A stretch of 64,000 nucleotides of DNA from JAWLEV01 sp046538105 (GTDB taxonomy: Bacteria > Chloroflexota > Anaerolineae > UBA1429). Where the stretch lies: NCBI GenBank assembly GCA_046538105.1, contig JBKHJO010000005.1, forward strand, positions 17,832 through 81,831. The letters are read 5' to 3'. Numbering within the stretch: position 1 is the stretch's first letter; the number at the start of each line of letters is the position of its first letter. The notes under the pieces were generated by a model. It did not search any database, had not been told where the DNA came from, and was given only the letters and a program-made list of their open reading frames with translations. The translations under genes and the position numbers were made by a program. Shown here in pieces: positions 17,302 through 26,650 of this stretch.

Positions 17302-20300
17302 CTATTCGCGCTGTACCCGCACCTGTCCCATGAGCCCCCAGGATTTGAGCACATAGTCGGGTGTATAGGTCTCATCGGTGCGCCGGAAGGAGCGCCAGTC
17401 CGTCCACGGCTCGCGTCCCGTAGCCAGGTGCAGGGGGCCCAACATATTCCGTGGACTGCTCACCACCTCTATGCCGAGCGCGTTTTCTCCGGGCAGCAGA
17501 TGGTCGGTGATATCCAGGCCGTTCGCCGAGGCCCATGGGATATGGCCAGCCAGCCTCCCGTTGACATGTACGGCCACATCCACCGCCTCATAGTCGCCCA
17601 GGTAAACGCGCACACGTTCACCTTTTTTCGGTGTATAATCTATGATATCCCGATAGACCATACTGCCAGCATAATGAGGATAGCCCTGTGTGGTCCAATC
17701 GCCAAAATGGAGAGTATCAGGTTCGGCAACGATGGCGCGGTCGATGCTGACGCCAAAGTCTCCCAGTAGGTAACAGTCCTCCAGTTCCATATGGTTGGTA
17801 TAGTCACAATGGAGGATCAGCACGTTTTCGCCTTTTTTCAGGGTGGGCAATCTCACCTGGTGGAAGCCACGATCCAGATACCATCCTACAGATTCGTTGG
17901 ATACGGACTCTCCGTTAAGCGATATATCGAACCACGAGGCACCTTCCACCAGGAGATAGACAGTCTCCTCAGGCACCTCCTCCACTTCAAAGGAGAAGCG
18001 CAGAGCCACCGGCGTCCCATCATTCGGATGGGGTTCCAGGGCCCACTTGTAGCGCTGGGGTAGCCCGTTGTAGTAATTCTGCCGCATATCCAGGCGCTCA
18101 CGGATCTGGCTCTGCGCTCGCCATACTTCTTGCGTCTTCGACCAGGCGCCGTCATTCTCCATGTGGGATGTGCTAGGCCCATTCCCTGGGAGAATCGCTT
18201 CGCGATTCTCCATGCGATACTGGCACATGTCCAGGATCAAGAGATTGGGATCGGTACGCGTAAAAGCACATTCGGGACCGATAAGATAAGCATCGGTCAC
18301 TCGCCGCATCTGCCGGAAGGATTTCTTCACTTTTTTGGCAGTCGCTACGCCTTCAGCCGCAGGATCGACAACATACAGGTGCGAGCCTGCGGGGCCGAAA
18401 TGGGCGTCAAAGGAAAGCATACCATCCGCTTTGTCGCCAGCAATGCCCATTATCTCTCCTGTCAGAGGATCCCACTCTTCTACGCGGCCCTTTCCCTGGA
18501 GAGAGACCTTTATATCGTATCCGTTGTTTCTATCCCCATTGAAGATAAAATAGATGAATTTATCCCCAAACCGTCGCTGCATATAAAGTAGTGGGGTTGC
18601 TTCCTGTGCATGTATGTTTTGTAGACTCACGCGGCGGGGCAGGGTCGCCTCCAAGGCATTTTGCAGTTGCGACACCTCGGACAGGACCACCAGACTCGAT
18701 GCCGCTTTTTCTTGCAGTGCCCCCCACTCGTTCGCCAGTCGCTTGCTGGGCTCGGCTTCCACCATGGTGGGCAGGGGGTCAAAAGCGATGACGCGGCCGC
18801 CTGCCTCCAAAAAGGCCTCCAGCATATCGAGAGTGGGTTGCAGGATGGTATCAGTCCCGGGCGGAATGACCACTACCTTGTACGACGCCTGTCCTACTGT
18901 AAACATATCCTTGTCCACATGGGCCTCCGTGGACATAATCTGCTCGTCGCCGAAATCAAAATCATAGTGGGTAGCCAATAGGGCACGGACGAAATCGCTC
19001 AGATCCTCACCATAGGCATCCACCGCCTGCACACTCTCTTCGCCCTCGCACAGCATGGACCAGGCTGTGGCGATGGGATGCAGCAGCAGCACGTCCCGGA
19101 CGGCGTCCCCCTGGGTCAGCATATAGCCCACGCGGGCGAAATAATCCTCCACGACATCATTGTACTTCCACCAGGTAGTGTTATAGTTGAAGGACGGCGG
19201 ATAGTCTCGCTTGCGGCACCCCCGCAGCGTATAGAGTGCCAGATGCTGGCAACGCAGGTTTACGCCTAACACATATTGCCAGTCGCCTACCCATTTCTGC
19301 CCTTCGAAGGTGAACTCCCAACTTGAGCATCCGTATGTTTCCGAGAGCACCCGTTCGCGTCCCATCTGGCTAGCTACGCTGGAACATTGTTTGATGGTCA
19401 GGAATTCGTGATTCTGTTCCGTAAGCATATCGATGCCGGGCACGTGCTGATATCGATAGTGGGGCATGATGGCGCCGCCACGCAGAATCCCCAAGCCTAA
19501 CTCGTTCTCGCAGAGATAGTGTCCTGTAAAGGCCAGACCGTGCTCCTCACACCACTCGCCCAATTGTTTCGAGTAGGCTTCTGTAAAGCGCTCGCTGATG
19601 GTATACCAATAGTCGTGGCGCGCCCTGGCTGCTTCCTCTGTATGTGTGGCATTCTCTCTACAGTCGTCGTAAAATAGCCAGGGGACTGTATTCAACAGGT
19701 CACAGCCACGCCTGCTTTCAAAATAGGCTGGTAATTCGTCAGTCCAGGGGAGGGCGCGTCGCCCCGAGCGTACCTCTACGGCAAAGACGTTGGGCTCGTC
19801 AGTAAAGATACCTGGAACCGCTTTGCCGAATTGGTCACCGACCTCTTTTCGATAGGCCTCATAGGTGATATCGAGGAAGGCGGCCACGGCGTCGGGATTC
19901 AGGTTATCAGCATAGGCGTCATCGTTGAACCATTCGCTGGGCCCCGAGACCTCGCGTCGGAAGATGAGGTACGTCTCGTCTGGGCCGAGATCGGTCGGCA
20001 TGTCGGGGTCCAGGCGGTCCAGTGATATCAGCGCATCGCCTTCCACGACGGCCTTGAACACGGCCAGGATATCCTCATCTTCCTCTGGCTCCTCGCTGGA
20101 TTCCTCCACTGTCAACACTTTGGCGCGATAGGCATCGCCGCCCCGCGCGGGAACCAGCCCGCCGGCCGCACCCGAGGGCCAGCGATCCTCGTCGTAAAGC
20201 CAGGCCCCCATACCCTCTCGGTCTGCCACTTGTACCGTTTCCCTTATACATTCTGTCCAGTGAGGGCCCATGTACACCGTCTCCAGCCCATCGCGAGAGT

Positions 20301-20451
20301 GCATAAAAAAGCCACCCATGCCATGGGCTTTCATGTCTTGCACCTGGCGGACGAGTTCCTTCACTTCCAATTTATCGTTCCAGGACCAGAAAGGAGCCCC
20401 CCTCATATCCAGTGGGGGGTCCAGGAACCCTTTTCGTAATTTATCTTTCAT
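17302..20451 (-). CDS. Large GH106-like glycoside hydrolase (alpha-L-rhamnosidase-like)
   Basis: 1049 residues, no evident signal peptide. The N-terminus has the pattern seen in GH106-like proteins: PFWSWNDKLEVKELVRQV, GGFFMHSRDGLETVYMG and WLYDEDRWPSGAAGG. A (beta/alpha)8 barrel continues to about residue 450 (GIFTDEPNVFAVE, FTGHYLCENELGLG, LSETYGCSSWEFTFEGQK). A glutamine-amidotransferase-like middle domain follows, and a galactose-binding-like beta sandwich forms the C-terminus (VHVNGRLAGHIPWA near 990). The catalytic acids are not assigned. Activity on rhamnosides is a family-level inference. Confidence 0.75.
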   Translation of the reverse strand: MKDKLRKGFLDPPLDMRGAPFWSWNDKLEVKELVRQVQDMKAHGMGGFFMHSRDGLETVYMGPHWTECIRETVQVADREGMGAWLYDEDRWPSGAAGGLVPARGGDAYRAKVLTVEESSEEPEEDEDILAVFKAVVEGDALISLDRLDPDMPTDLGPDETYLIFRREVSGPSEWFNDDAYADNLNPDAVAAFLDITYEAYRKEVGDQFGKAVPGIFTDEPNVFAVEVRSGRRALPWTDELPAYFESRRGCDLLNTVPWLFYDDCRENATHTEEAARARHDYWYTISERFTEAYSKQLGEWCEEHGLAFTGHYLCENELGLGILRGGAIMPHYRYQHVPGIDMLTEQNHEFLTIKQCSSVASQMGRERVLSETYGCSSWEFTFEGQKWVGDWQYVLGVNLRCQHLALYTLRGCRKRDYPPSFNYNTTWWKYNDVVEDYFARVGYMLTQGDAVRDVLLLHPIATAWSMLCEGEESVQAVDAYGEDLSDFVRALLATHYDFDFGDEQIMSTEAHVDKDMFTVGQASYKVVVIPPGTDTILQPTLDMLEAFLEAGGRVIAFDPLPTMVEAEPSKRLANEWGALQEKAASSLVVLSEVSQLQNALEATLPRRVSLQNIHAQEATPLLYMQRRFGDKFIYFIFNGDRNNGYDIKVSLQGKGRVEEWDPLTGEIMGIAGDKADGMLSFDAHFGPAGSHLYVVDPAAEGVATAKKVKKSFRQMRRVTDAYLIGPECAFTRTDPNLLILDMCQYRMENREAILPGNGPSTSHMENDGAWSKTQEVWRAQSQIRERLDMRQNYYNGLPQRYKWALEPHPNDGTPVALRFSFEVEEVPEETVYLLVEGASWFDISLNGESVSNESVGWYLDRGFHQVRLPTLKKGENVLILHCDYTNHMELEDCYLLGDFGVSIDRAIVAEPDTLHFGDWTTQGYPHYAGSMVYRDIIDYTPKKGERVRVYLGDYEAVDVAVHVNGRLAGHIPWASANGLDITDHLLPGENALGIEVVSSPRNMLGPLHLATGREPWTDWRSFRRTDETYTPDYVLKSWGLMGQVRVQRE

Positions 20452-20506
20452 CAGTTTGTTCTCCTTGTGATGCTAAATCTATTGCTCGCGAGGTCAAAGC
20501 CCTTTA

Positions 20507-21304
20507 TCATACTTTTTCCGCGACGACCTCGTTTTTCAGCACACCGATACCATCGATCTCTATCTCCACGATATCGCCGGCTTTGAGGAACACGGGAGGC
20601 GTGCGCGCAAATCCCACCCCCGAAGGTGTCCCCGTCATGATGACGGTACCGGGCAAGAGCGTCATGCAATCGGAGAGATAGGAGACGAGTTCCCGGCAGG
20701 AAAAGATCAAATCATTGGTGTTCGATTCTTGCATCACCGTGCCGTTCAGGCGCGTGTGGATGTCAGCCTCGTCGGGATCTATTTCCGTCTCGATCCAGGG
20801 GCCGAGGGGAGCAAAGGTATCGAAGGACTTGCCCCGCGCCCATTGCACATCCAGACGAATCTGACAGTCGCGGGCGCTGACATCGTTGCCACACGTATAT
20901 CCCAGGACATAATCCGGGGCCTCTTCCTCGCTTACGTGTTTGGCCTCTTTGCCTATGACGATGGTCAGTTCACACTCATAGTCCACCTCGTTGGGCGCCA
21001 TGCTGGGAAGGACGATAACATCCTCAGGACCGCAGACAGCGGTTGTGGCCTTGAAAAAGATAACTGGCCGCTCTGGCAGATTCATGCCACTTTCCTCCGC
21101 ATGGCCCACATAGTTCAAGCCGATAGCGATCACGTTGGGTGGATCGACCGGAGGGAGGAGAGTGACAGTCTCTTCATCCACCTTCTTGCCTGTCGGATGC
21201 CAATCTCCAAAGATGTCCCCCGCGACGAGATCGAATCTTCCTTCGCCATCGGGGACGCCGTATCGTACTGCTTCTTCTGTCGAGAAGCGGGCAATTTTGA
21301 CCAT
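20507..21304 (-). CDS. Fumarylacetoacetate hydrolase-family protein
   Basis: 265 residues. The family hydrolyses or decarboxylates C-C bonds of diketo acids, and also includes sugar-acid dehydratases. The N-terminal lid is followed by AIGLNYVGHAEESG and by VDYECELTIVIGKEAK, whose acidic residues bind the metal. GYTCGNDVSARDCQ, KSFDTFAPLGPW and the closing MTGTPSGVGF are all standard. It lies on the same strand as the GH genes, 55 nt upstream of the GH106-like gene. A role in a sugar-acid pathway such as rhamnose or fucose oxidation fits the context. Confidence 0.9.
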   Translation of the reverse strand: MVKIARFSTEEAVRYGVPDGEGRFDLVAGDIFGDWHPTGKKVDEETVTLLPPVDPPNVIAIGLNYVGHAEESGMNLPERPVIFFKATTAVCGPEDVIVLPSMAPNEVDYECELTIVIGKEAKHVSEEEAPDYVLGYTCGNDVSARDCQIRLDVQWARGKSFDTFAPLGPWIETEIDPDEADIHTRLNGTVMQESNTNDLIFSCRELVSYLSDCMTLLPGTVIMTGTPSGVGFARTPPVFLKAGDIVEIEIDGIGVLKNEVVAEKV

Positions 21305-21477
21305 TGGTAGTTACTCCTGTATATGTTATAATTGGATATTCGAAAGGATTGTAGACGTCTTGGGAAAAAAGATCAAGAGGTGGTCATCTCATCCAGTAAT
21401 CTTAATCTTTCCATCCCCTTCCGTATCCGGCAAGCGCTGAGGCTTGGGGGCTGGTTCATAAAGGAGGCTTGAGCGAT

Positions 21478-23436
21478 ATGGTGAAAGAATATGGTGGTTG
21501 GGCCGGCCGCATCCTGCAGGTGGATTTGACGACGGGAGAACTTGTGTATCATCACACTCTCGATTATGCCCTGGACTATATAGGCGGGCGGGGCATAGGC
21601 GCTGCCTTGGCTTGGGAGTTGTTGCAGCCAGGAATTGGCCCTTTTGATCCTCAGAATCCCTTGATGTTTCTCAACGGTCCTCTGGCCGGAACGGGTGCTC
21701 CCGCTGCGGGTCGTACCACCATATGTTCGTTGACCCCTCAGGGATATCCCTATTCCTGGTTCTCGCGGGCAAGTATGGGAGGAGACCTGAGCCATCATCT
21801 CAAATATGCAGGCTATGATGGTCTCGTGTTTATGGGCAAGGCCGCAGTCCCGACCCTCTTTGTGCTATCTGACGACCAAGCAAAACTGGTCGAGGCACAG
21901 GATCTATGGGGAATGGACATTATAGAGACTCAGCACGTTTTGCGGGAACGCTGGGGCTCCGAGATGCAAGTCGCGACCATCGGTCCCGCAGGAGAGAATC
22001 TCTCTCGCATCGCCTCCATCGGTACTAATGCGGGCTCGGCGGCAGGCCAGGGCGGATTTGGCGCCGTCATGGGAGCCAAGAACTTGAAGGCGTTGGTAGT
22101 ACATGGTACCGGAAGACCCATTATCGCTGATAAAGAGGGTTTTCGCTCTTTTGCGCGTAGAGTGGCACAGGAATACGTGCAGGATAACCGTAACCGTCCC
22201 CAGCGAGGAAGGGGAAAAAGTGCCTACAATGCCAAACGAAACCGCTGCAGTGCCGGATGTCTGATGGGCTGTGGTACCCATTATGAAGATGTCCCTGGAA
22301 CTGTTTTCCCTGATACCGAGTACAGCGGCATTGTACAATGCACGGCGGGCCGCTTCTCTGGTGCTGAGGATCATTACTGGGATCTGGGATTCGAAGCCGG
22401 CTTTGAACTCAATATGCTGGCTAACAGATGGGGCATCAACCACTGGGACCTGATGAAAGGCCTTTTCCCCTGGATCGGTATGTGCCATCGGGCTGGTCTG
22501 ATGGAAGAGATAGGGGGCAGGCCCATAGAGCGAGATGAACCCGAGTTCTGGTATGACATATTAAAGGCCATCGCCACCCACAAAGGCCCCATAGCGGAAA
22601 TAGTTGCCGATGGAGGGAGACGCGCCATCGCACGCACAGGGTGCCTGCCGGATGAAGCGCGTCAACTTTACACGGCCTGGGGATACGCAAATCACTGGGA
22701 TGGTCGCGGACCTCGTGGAAACAGAATAACGTATCCTTTCTGGCTGGCGAGTGCTCTTTTGTGGATGATCGATACCCGCGACCCCATGGGCAGCACTCAC
22801 GGGTATGTACAGGATATGACCAGAATCAGCCCTTTTGGAGAGGATGTGCTCAATTGGGAACAACTGCAGGGGCTTGGAGAGCGCATCTATGGCACCTCCG
22901 CAGCCATGGATCCCCTGAGTGACTATGAGGGCAAGGCAGAACCCGCTCTGTGGCATGCCAGACGCTCCTTGATCAAGGATAGCCTTCCACTCTGTGATCG
23001 CACGTTCCCTCGCCTTTTCACTTCCCTTACCGACGACGGGCTGCCCCGGACGAATGGGATAGAAGGCCCCGACTTTGAGGCCCATTTTTACAAATTGGCA
23101 ACTGGACACGAGATTGAACCCGAAGAATTGGAGCAGGCCGCCGAACGGGCCCTTACCCTGGAACGCCTCGAGCAACTTCGCGACTTTGGGCGTACGCGCG
23201 AAACTGACGACGATATCCTGGACTTTTTCTGTGATACCCTCGAGGAATATACCAATCCACTCCTTGAAGAGAGAAAACGCGCTGAACATGGGCCTTTGAC
23301 CGAACTCGCAACTTCTTTCTATGCCCTGCGCGGATGGGATACGGATACGGGTATTCCCTCAAAAGAACAATTAAAGCGCCTGAATTTAGGGCATACTATA
23401 AAAGTCTTGGAACAATATGGAACAAAGATCACATAA
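21478..23436 (+). CDS. Aldehyde:ferredoxin oxidoreductase family protein (tungsto- or molybdoenzyme)
   Basis: 652 residues from the ATG at 21478; a TTG nine bases earlier is too close to the GGAGG site (21463-21467). The family oxidises aldehydes with a tungsten or molybdenum bis-pyranopterin and a [4Fe-4S] cluster, passing electrons to ferredoxin. The N-terminal domain shows GGRGIGAALAWELL and FLNGPLAGTGAPAAGRT; GPAGENLSRIASI is also typical. Cluster ligands are probably Cys257, Cys261, Cys265 and Cys506. The first gap is CxxxC rather than the usual CxxC. Which aldehyde or other substrate it uses is unknown. It is divergent from the FAH gene. Confidence 0.9.
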   Translation: MVKEYGGWAGRILQVDLTTGELVYHHTLDYALDYIGGRGIGAALAWELLQPGIGPFDPQNPLMFLNGPLAGTGAPAAGRTTICSLTPQGYPYSWFSRASMGGDLSHHLKYAGYDGLVFMGKAAVPTLFVLSDDQAKLVEAQDLWGMDIIETQHVLRERWGSEMQVATIGPAGENLSRIASIGTNAGSAAGQGGFGAVMGAKNLKALVVHGTGRPIIADKEGFRSFARRVAQEYVQDNRNRPQRGRGKSAYNAKRNRCSAGCLMGCGTHYEDVPGTVFPDTEYSGIVQCTAGRFSGAEDHYWDLGFEAGFELNMLANRWGINHWDLMKGLFPWIGMCHRAGLMEEIGGRPIERDEPEFWYDILKAIATHKGPIAEIVADGGRRAIARTGCLPDEARQLYTAWGYANHWDGRGPRGNRITYPFWLASALLWMIDTRDPMGSTHGYVQDMTRISPFGEDVLNWEQLQGLGERIYGTSAAMDPLSDYEGKAEPALWHARRSLIKDSLPLCDRTFPRLFTSLTDDGLPRTNGIEGPDFEAHFYKLATGHEIEPEELEQAAERALTLERLEQLRDFGRTRETDDDILDFFCDTLEEYTNPLLEERKRAEHGPLTELATSFYALRGWDTDTGIPSKEQLKRLNLGHTIKVLEQYGTKIT

Positions 23437-23533
23437 AAGCGAGTGTCAACGTGGAATATACGCGGCTTAATATGCCCTCGGGTTCTCCAGTATTTCATAG
23501 AGTTATCTTGCGTATCGACTAGGGGGTGAGACG

Positions 23534-24832
23534 ATGGCGCGCGCTGAAAGTGGAATACTTCGCTACGAGACAACGCTGAACCCAGAGGCCAGAGAACGTA
23601 TTCGGGAGATTGGCAGGGCCGATCTTCTTGTAGGGATTCCCAGCTATCGTAACGGGCGCACTATTGGTAAGGTATTGGAGGTGGTGACGGAGGGTATCGC
23701 CACATACCTCCGCGATAAACGCGTCGTATTGATGAACGCGGACGGGGACTCGACGGATAATACAGTTAGCAAAGTCCGGGAGACAAAGACGCCTGCCAAT
23801 GTGAAAAAGTTGTGCATCGTCTACAAAGGAAAATCGGGCAAGGGTCTGGCTGTTCGTTCTATCTTTGAAGCCGCCGCCTGTTTGGAAACCAAGGCGTGTC
23901 TGGTAGTCGAGGCTCGTGCGCCAGGCATTCGTCCCGAGTGGCTTCCCTGGCTCATTGAGCCTGTACTGGCTGGCGATGACGTCGCTTTTGCCTGCTATAA
24001 TAAAAGTGCGTATGCGGCCTCTTTTGTGGATAACCTCTTTTATCCCTTTTTGCGGGTTTTCTTGAACGCTGATCTCCGTGAGCCATTGTGTAGCGAGTTC
24101 TGCATCAGGACGGCGCTGGGAGAGGAATTGGCGGGAAAGGACGTATGGGAAACTGACGTGGCGCAATTTGGCGTGAATGTCTGGATCGCCATTCAGGCTC
24201 TGGTGGAGGGCTGGGACATCTCACAGGTCGCTTTGGGGTTCAGGGGCGATCCCAGTGGTGATCCTGGCGATATGTTGGACGCCCGATTCGACCACGCAGT
24301 AGGCACGCTATTCCGGCTTTTGACGGTGCACGAGGAACTATGGCGTAACGGACCACCTCATCGCCACCTTCCTTTTCGTCGCGTCAGGAACCTTGACGTT
24401 ACGCCGCCTTGCAGGGATTGCGTCGGCGATCTCATGTATGGGATGCGCGAGGGATGGGAGATATATGGAAAAGATTGGGAGGCAATTCTATCTCCTGAAA
24501 CTTTTGCTAGAGTTTTAAATCTGCTGGCCCTGGATGTAGAGGATTTTGTCTTTCCCGAAACCCTTTGGGGCAATGTGATCATGGAGTTCGCCATGAGCCA
24601 CAATAGGGGTGATGGGGATCCGGATAGAATAGTCAAGTCTCTCCTTCCTCTCTTCTATGGAAGAACGGCTACCTATGTAAGGCAAACTATGGAGTTGACG
24701 TTAGCCGAGCGTGAGGCTGTTGTACAAAGGGTGCTGTCCGCCTTTTCGGCATTGAAATCTTCCTTTATTCGTCAATGGAGTGAATACGATTCTTGGTTTG
24801 ATACGGATTCGGGATTCTGGCTCGGCGCGTGA
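23534..24832 (+). CDS. GT-A fold glycosyltransferase, glucosyl-3-phosphoglycerate synthase-like
   Basis: 432 residues, start ATG after GGGGGTGAG. The N-terminal GT-A fold has LLVGIPSYRNGRTIGKVLE, then NADGDSTDNTVSKV, then GKSGKGLAVRSIFEAA, an order typical of GT2/GT81 enzymes that make compatible-solute glycosides. At the place where DxD is expected the sequence reads VVEARAPGIRPEW, without two aspartates. The C-terminal half (ACYNKSAYAASFVDNLFYPF, then WETDVAQFGVNVWI) matches GpgS/mannosylglycerate synthase-like proteins. It may be active with another metal ligand or may have lost the original activity. Confidence 0.7.
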   Translation: MARAESGILRYETTLNPEARERIREIGRADLLVGIPSYRNGRTIGKVLEVVTEGIATYLRDKRVVLMNADGDSTDNTVSKVRETKTPANVKKLCIVYKGKSGKGLAVRSIFEAAACLETKACLVVEARAPGIRPEWLPWLIEPVLAGDDVAFACYNKSAYAASFVDNLFYPFLRVFLNADLREPLCSEFCIRTALGEELAGKDVWETDVAQFGVNVWIAIQALVEGWDISQVALGFRGDPSGDPGDMLDARFDHAVGTLFRLLTVHEELWRNGPPHRHLPFRRVRNLDVTPPCRDCVGDLMYGMREGWEIYGKDWEAILSPETFARVLNLLALDVEDFVFPETLWGNVIMEFAMSHNRGDGDPDRIVKSLLPLFYGRTATYVRQTMELTLAEREAVVQRVLSAFSALKSSFIRQWSEYDSWFDTDSGFWLGA

Positions 24833-24874
24833 TTTATCCTTTTGCCGCTCGACCAGTCATCGTTTGTAGAGGGA

Positions 24875-24903
24875 TTGAGGGATAGAGGTCGCTGTATTAT
24901 ATG
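24875..24903 (+). promoter_or_regulatory. Possible promoter of a structured RNA
   Basis: TTGAGG (24875-24880) and TATATG (24898-24903), spacer 17 bp, in the intergenic region after the glycosyltransferase gene. Confidence 0.35.
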
Positions 24904-24909
24904 AGATAA

Positions 24910-25090
24910 TCGACATAATCTTTACCTCATCCGACGTATCTGTGTGTCTACACCAGAGTGGGGGAGGTCACCGACACTTGGAGCATAAGGCAGTTGCTCG
25001 GAGTTGGATAAGAATACTAAGGATTTTAGAATGAGTAGCGGCAAGAGGATGTAAAAAGGCCTGGCTGCAAGTTAGCAGCCAGGCCTTTTT
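24910..25090 (+). ncRNA. Candidate structured non-coding RNA
   Basis: The 268 bases between the glycosyltransferase gene and tmRNA hold no convincing reading frame, but have a promoter-like pair at the left and a strong terminator at the right, defining about 180 nt. Inside is a hairpin in which CCGAC (24971-24975) pairs with GTTGG (25003-25007) and GAGCA (24981-24985) with TGCTC (24995-24999). CATCC (24928-24932) can pair with GGATG (25047-25051) and close the whole segment. Size and shape are compatible with 6S-like or another regulatory RNA, but I recognise no named family. Confidence 0.3.
25053..25090 (+). terminator. Bidirectional terminator shared with tmRNA
   Basis: AAAAAGGCCTGGCTGC (25053-25068), a 6-nt loop, then GCAGCCAGGCCTTTTT (25075-25090). 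It is symmetric, so it can end the upstream plus-strand transcript and the convergent tmRNA. Confidence 0.85.
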
Positions 25091-25101
25091 ATGAATCCCT
25101 G

Positions 25102-25497
25102 TGGAGATGGCGGGAATCGAACCCGCGTCCAAAAAGTTCGGCCAGAGACATCTACAGGCTTAGTCGATCCACGTTATCTCATAGATCCGATTTTGCTCGA
25201 CAAAACCCGTAATCTACCAGCCGACAAAGAGTCTTTGGTCGGCGATATCGGCGTCTCCCCGACCGCAGCCCGATTTAGCCGTCGCCCGTTACTTTTCTCT
25301 CGGGCTAAGAAAAAGTAAGGACGTGATCGACGCTTCTTGGCCGATCAGGCTCTTGCTTTAGCTGGTGCTACGCAGCTAGAGCGTAAGCCGGAGTATAAGT
25401 GTCTTCGGCACTTAAAAGTTTGCCTCTGATTTACGAGGATGAGGCACCTCGACCTGCAGTCCCTAACCAGCCCTTTCTGTCGAATCCTGTCATCCCC
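25102..25497 (-). ncRNA. ssrA: Transfer-messenger RNA (tmRNA)
   Basis: Rescues stalled ribosomes together with SmpB. The 5' end (25497) is GGGGATGACAGGATTCGACA and the 3' end holds the T-arm GCGGGTTCGATTCCCGC, then CATCTCC; GGGGAUG and CAUCUCC form the seven-pair acceptor stem with one G-U. CCA is not encoded. The tag frame, after the usual UUAAGU context, reads A-E-D-T-Y-T-P-A-Y-A-L-A-A and ends in UAG (around 25376-25417). Resume codon is inferred from this context. About 396 nt before CCA addition. smpB lies 1.1 kb away. Confidence 0.95.
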
Positions 25498-25509
25498 AAT
25501 ACGAAAATA

Positions 25510-25538
25510 AGTATAACATACTTGGCGCATTATGGCAA
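25510..25538 (-). promoter_or_regulatory. Promoter of ssrA
   Basis: Minus-strand TTGCCA (25533-25538), 17-bp spacer, TATACT (25510-25515), 12 nt before the mature 5' end of tmRNA. Confidence 0.75.
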
Positions 25539-25650
25539 ACGCGGCTTCTGCCAACACTATGGCGGATTTTGCCCGTGTTCTACCACCCAAAACCTAGCCG
25601 TGGCACAGGCACACAACTGGCAAAGGAGAGTGCCTTACAGGTGTCCTGGC

Positions 25651-25679
25651 TTTCATCCTAGGGCATCTCGAATTATAAT
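25651..25679 (+). promoter_or_regulatory. Probable promoter of mtnP
   Basis: A perfect TATAAT (25674-25679) with a weak TTTCAT (25651-25656) 17 bp upstream; a GAGGAGG ribosome site follows before the ATG at 25715. Confidence 0.45.
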
Positions 25680-25714
25680 TTAGCGGATGAATTAGTCGAG
25701 GAGGTGTAGGCATC

Positions 25715-26587
25715 ATGCGAGAGGTAAAAGTGGGAATTATTGGTGGTAGCGGTCTGTACGCGATGGGGGGATTGACCAATGTGGAAAAGTTAACCGTGAA
25801 CACTCCCTTTGGTGCTCCTAGTGACAACCTTATCTTGGGTGATATGGATGGTGTGCCCGTCGCTTTCTTGCCCCGACATGGTGAGGGACATCGAATCGGT
25901 CCCAGTGAATTGCCCGCTCGCGCCAATGTATGGGCTATGAAGTCGCTGGGAGTAACCCACCTTCTTTCTGTCAGCGCTGTAGGCAGCCTGCGTGAGCATC
26001 TCGCGCCCCGCGATGCTGTCGTGCCCGATCAGATTCTGGACCGCACCAAAGGGATACGTCCTGCTACATTCTTTGGGGATGGGCTTGTAGCACATATCGC
26101 CTTTGCTGAACCCTATTGTCCAGAACTCTGTGGCATCGTATACGACGTGGCCGTCGAGTTGGGGGTTGCTACGGTCCACAAAGGAGGCACTATGATCGTC
26201 ATGGAGGGGCCGCAGTTTTCGACCAAGGCCGAATCCAACTTTTATCGGCAAATTGGAGGAGATATCATCGGTATGACGGCTCTACCCGAAGCCAAGCTGG
26301 CTCGAGAGGCCGAGATATGCTACTGCACCCTGGCTATGATAACCGACTATGACTGCTGGCACGACTCGGAGGAGGCGGTCACAGTGGATATGGTCGTAGA
26401 GAATATGCAGGCCAATGCGGATGCCAGTAGGGCGATCGTCAAAGCAGCAATTCACCGCATTGTCGAAGCGGATCGGGAGTGCGAGTGTGCGCGGGCTCTG
26501 GAGGATGCCATCATAACCAGCCAGGATGCTATATCAGAAGAAAGAAAGCAAACTCTCGACCTGCTCATCGGAAAGTACTTGGATTGA
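25715..26587 (+). CDS. mtnP: S-methyl-5'-thioadenosine phosphorylase
   Basis: 290 residues. Splits methylthioadenosine (or a related purine nucleoside) with phosphate, salvaging adenine and methylthioribose-1-phosphate. Family marks: GIIGGSGLYAMGGL at the N-terminus (phosphate loop), FLPRHGEGHRIGPSELPARAN, SVSAVGSLREHLAPRD, MEGPQFSTKAESNFYR and IGMTALPEAKLAREAEICY, the last carrying the substrate-binding Met-Thr and ending in DYDCWH. The gene is flanked by ssrA and smpB but is functionally unrelated to them. Some members prefer inosine; the adenosine-type TDYDCW motif favours MTA. Confidence 0.93.
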   Translation: MREVKVGIIGGSGLYAMGGLTNVEKLTVNTPFGAPSDNLILGDMDGVPVAFLPRHGEGHRIGPSELPARANVWAMKSLGVTHLLSVSAVGSLREHLAPRDAVVPDQILDRTKGIRPATFFGDGLVAHIAFAEPYCPELCGIVYDVAVELGVATVHKGGTMIVMEGPQFSTKAESNFYRQIGGDIIGMTALPEAKLAREAEICYCTLAMITDYDCWHDSEEAVTVDMVVENMQANADASRAIVKAAIHRIVEADRECECARALEDAIITSQDAISEERKQTLDLLIGKYLD

Positions 26588-26596
26588 GGCAAAAGA

Positions 26597-26624
26597 CAAG
26601 GGGAGCATCTTCATGCTCCCCTTG
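26597..26624 (+). terminator. Hairpin between convergent mtnP and smpB
   Basis: A 12-bp perfect stem, CAAGGGGAGCAT (26597-26608) with ATGCTCCCCTTG (26613-26624), loop CTTC. The T-tract is weak on both strands (CTTTTG on the minus side), so it may work mainly for smpB. Confidence 0.55.
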
Positions 26625-26650
26625 CATGTAGCGACGCAAACCGTGTCTTC

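Noticed and set aside
25091..25683. Short open frames over the tmRNA
   Set aside because: The segment is tmRNA with acceptor stem, T-arm and tag sequence; the frames are accidental.
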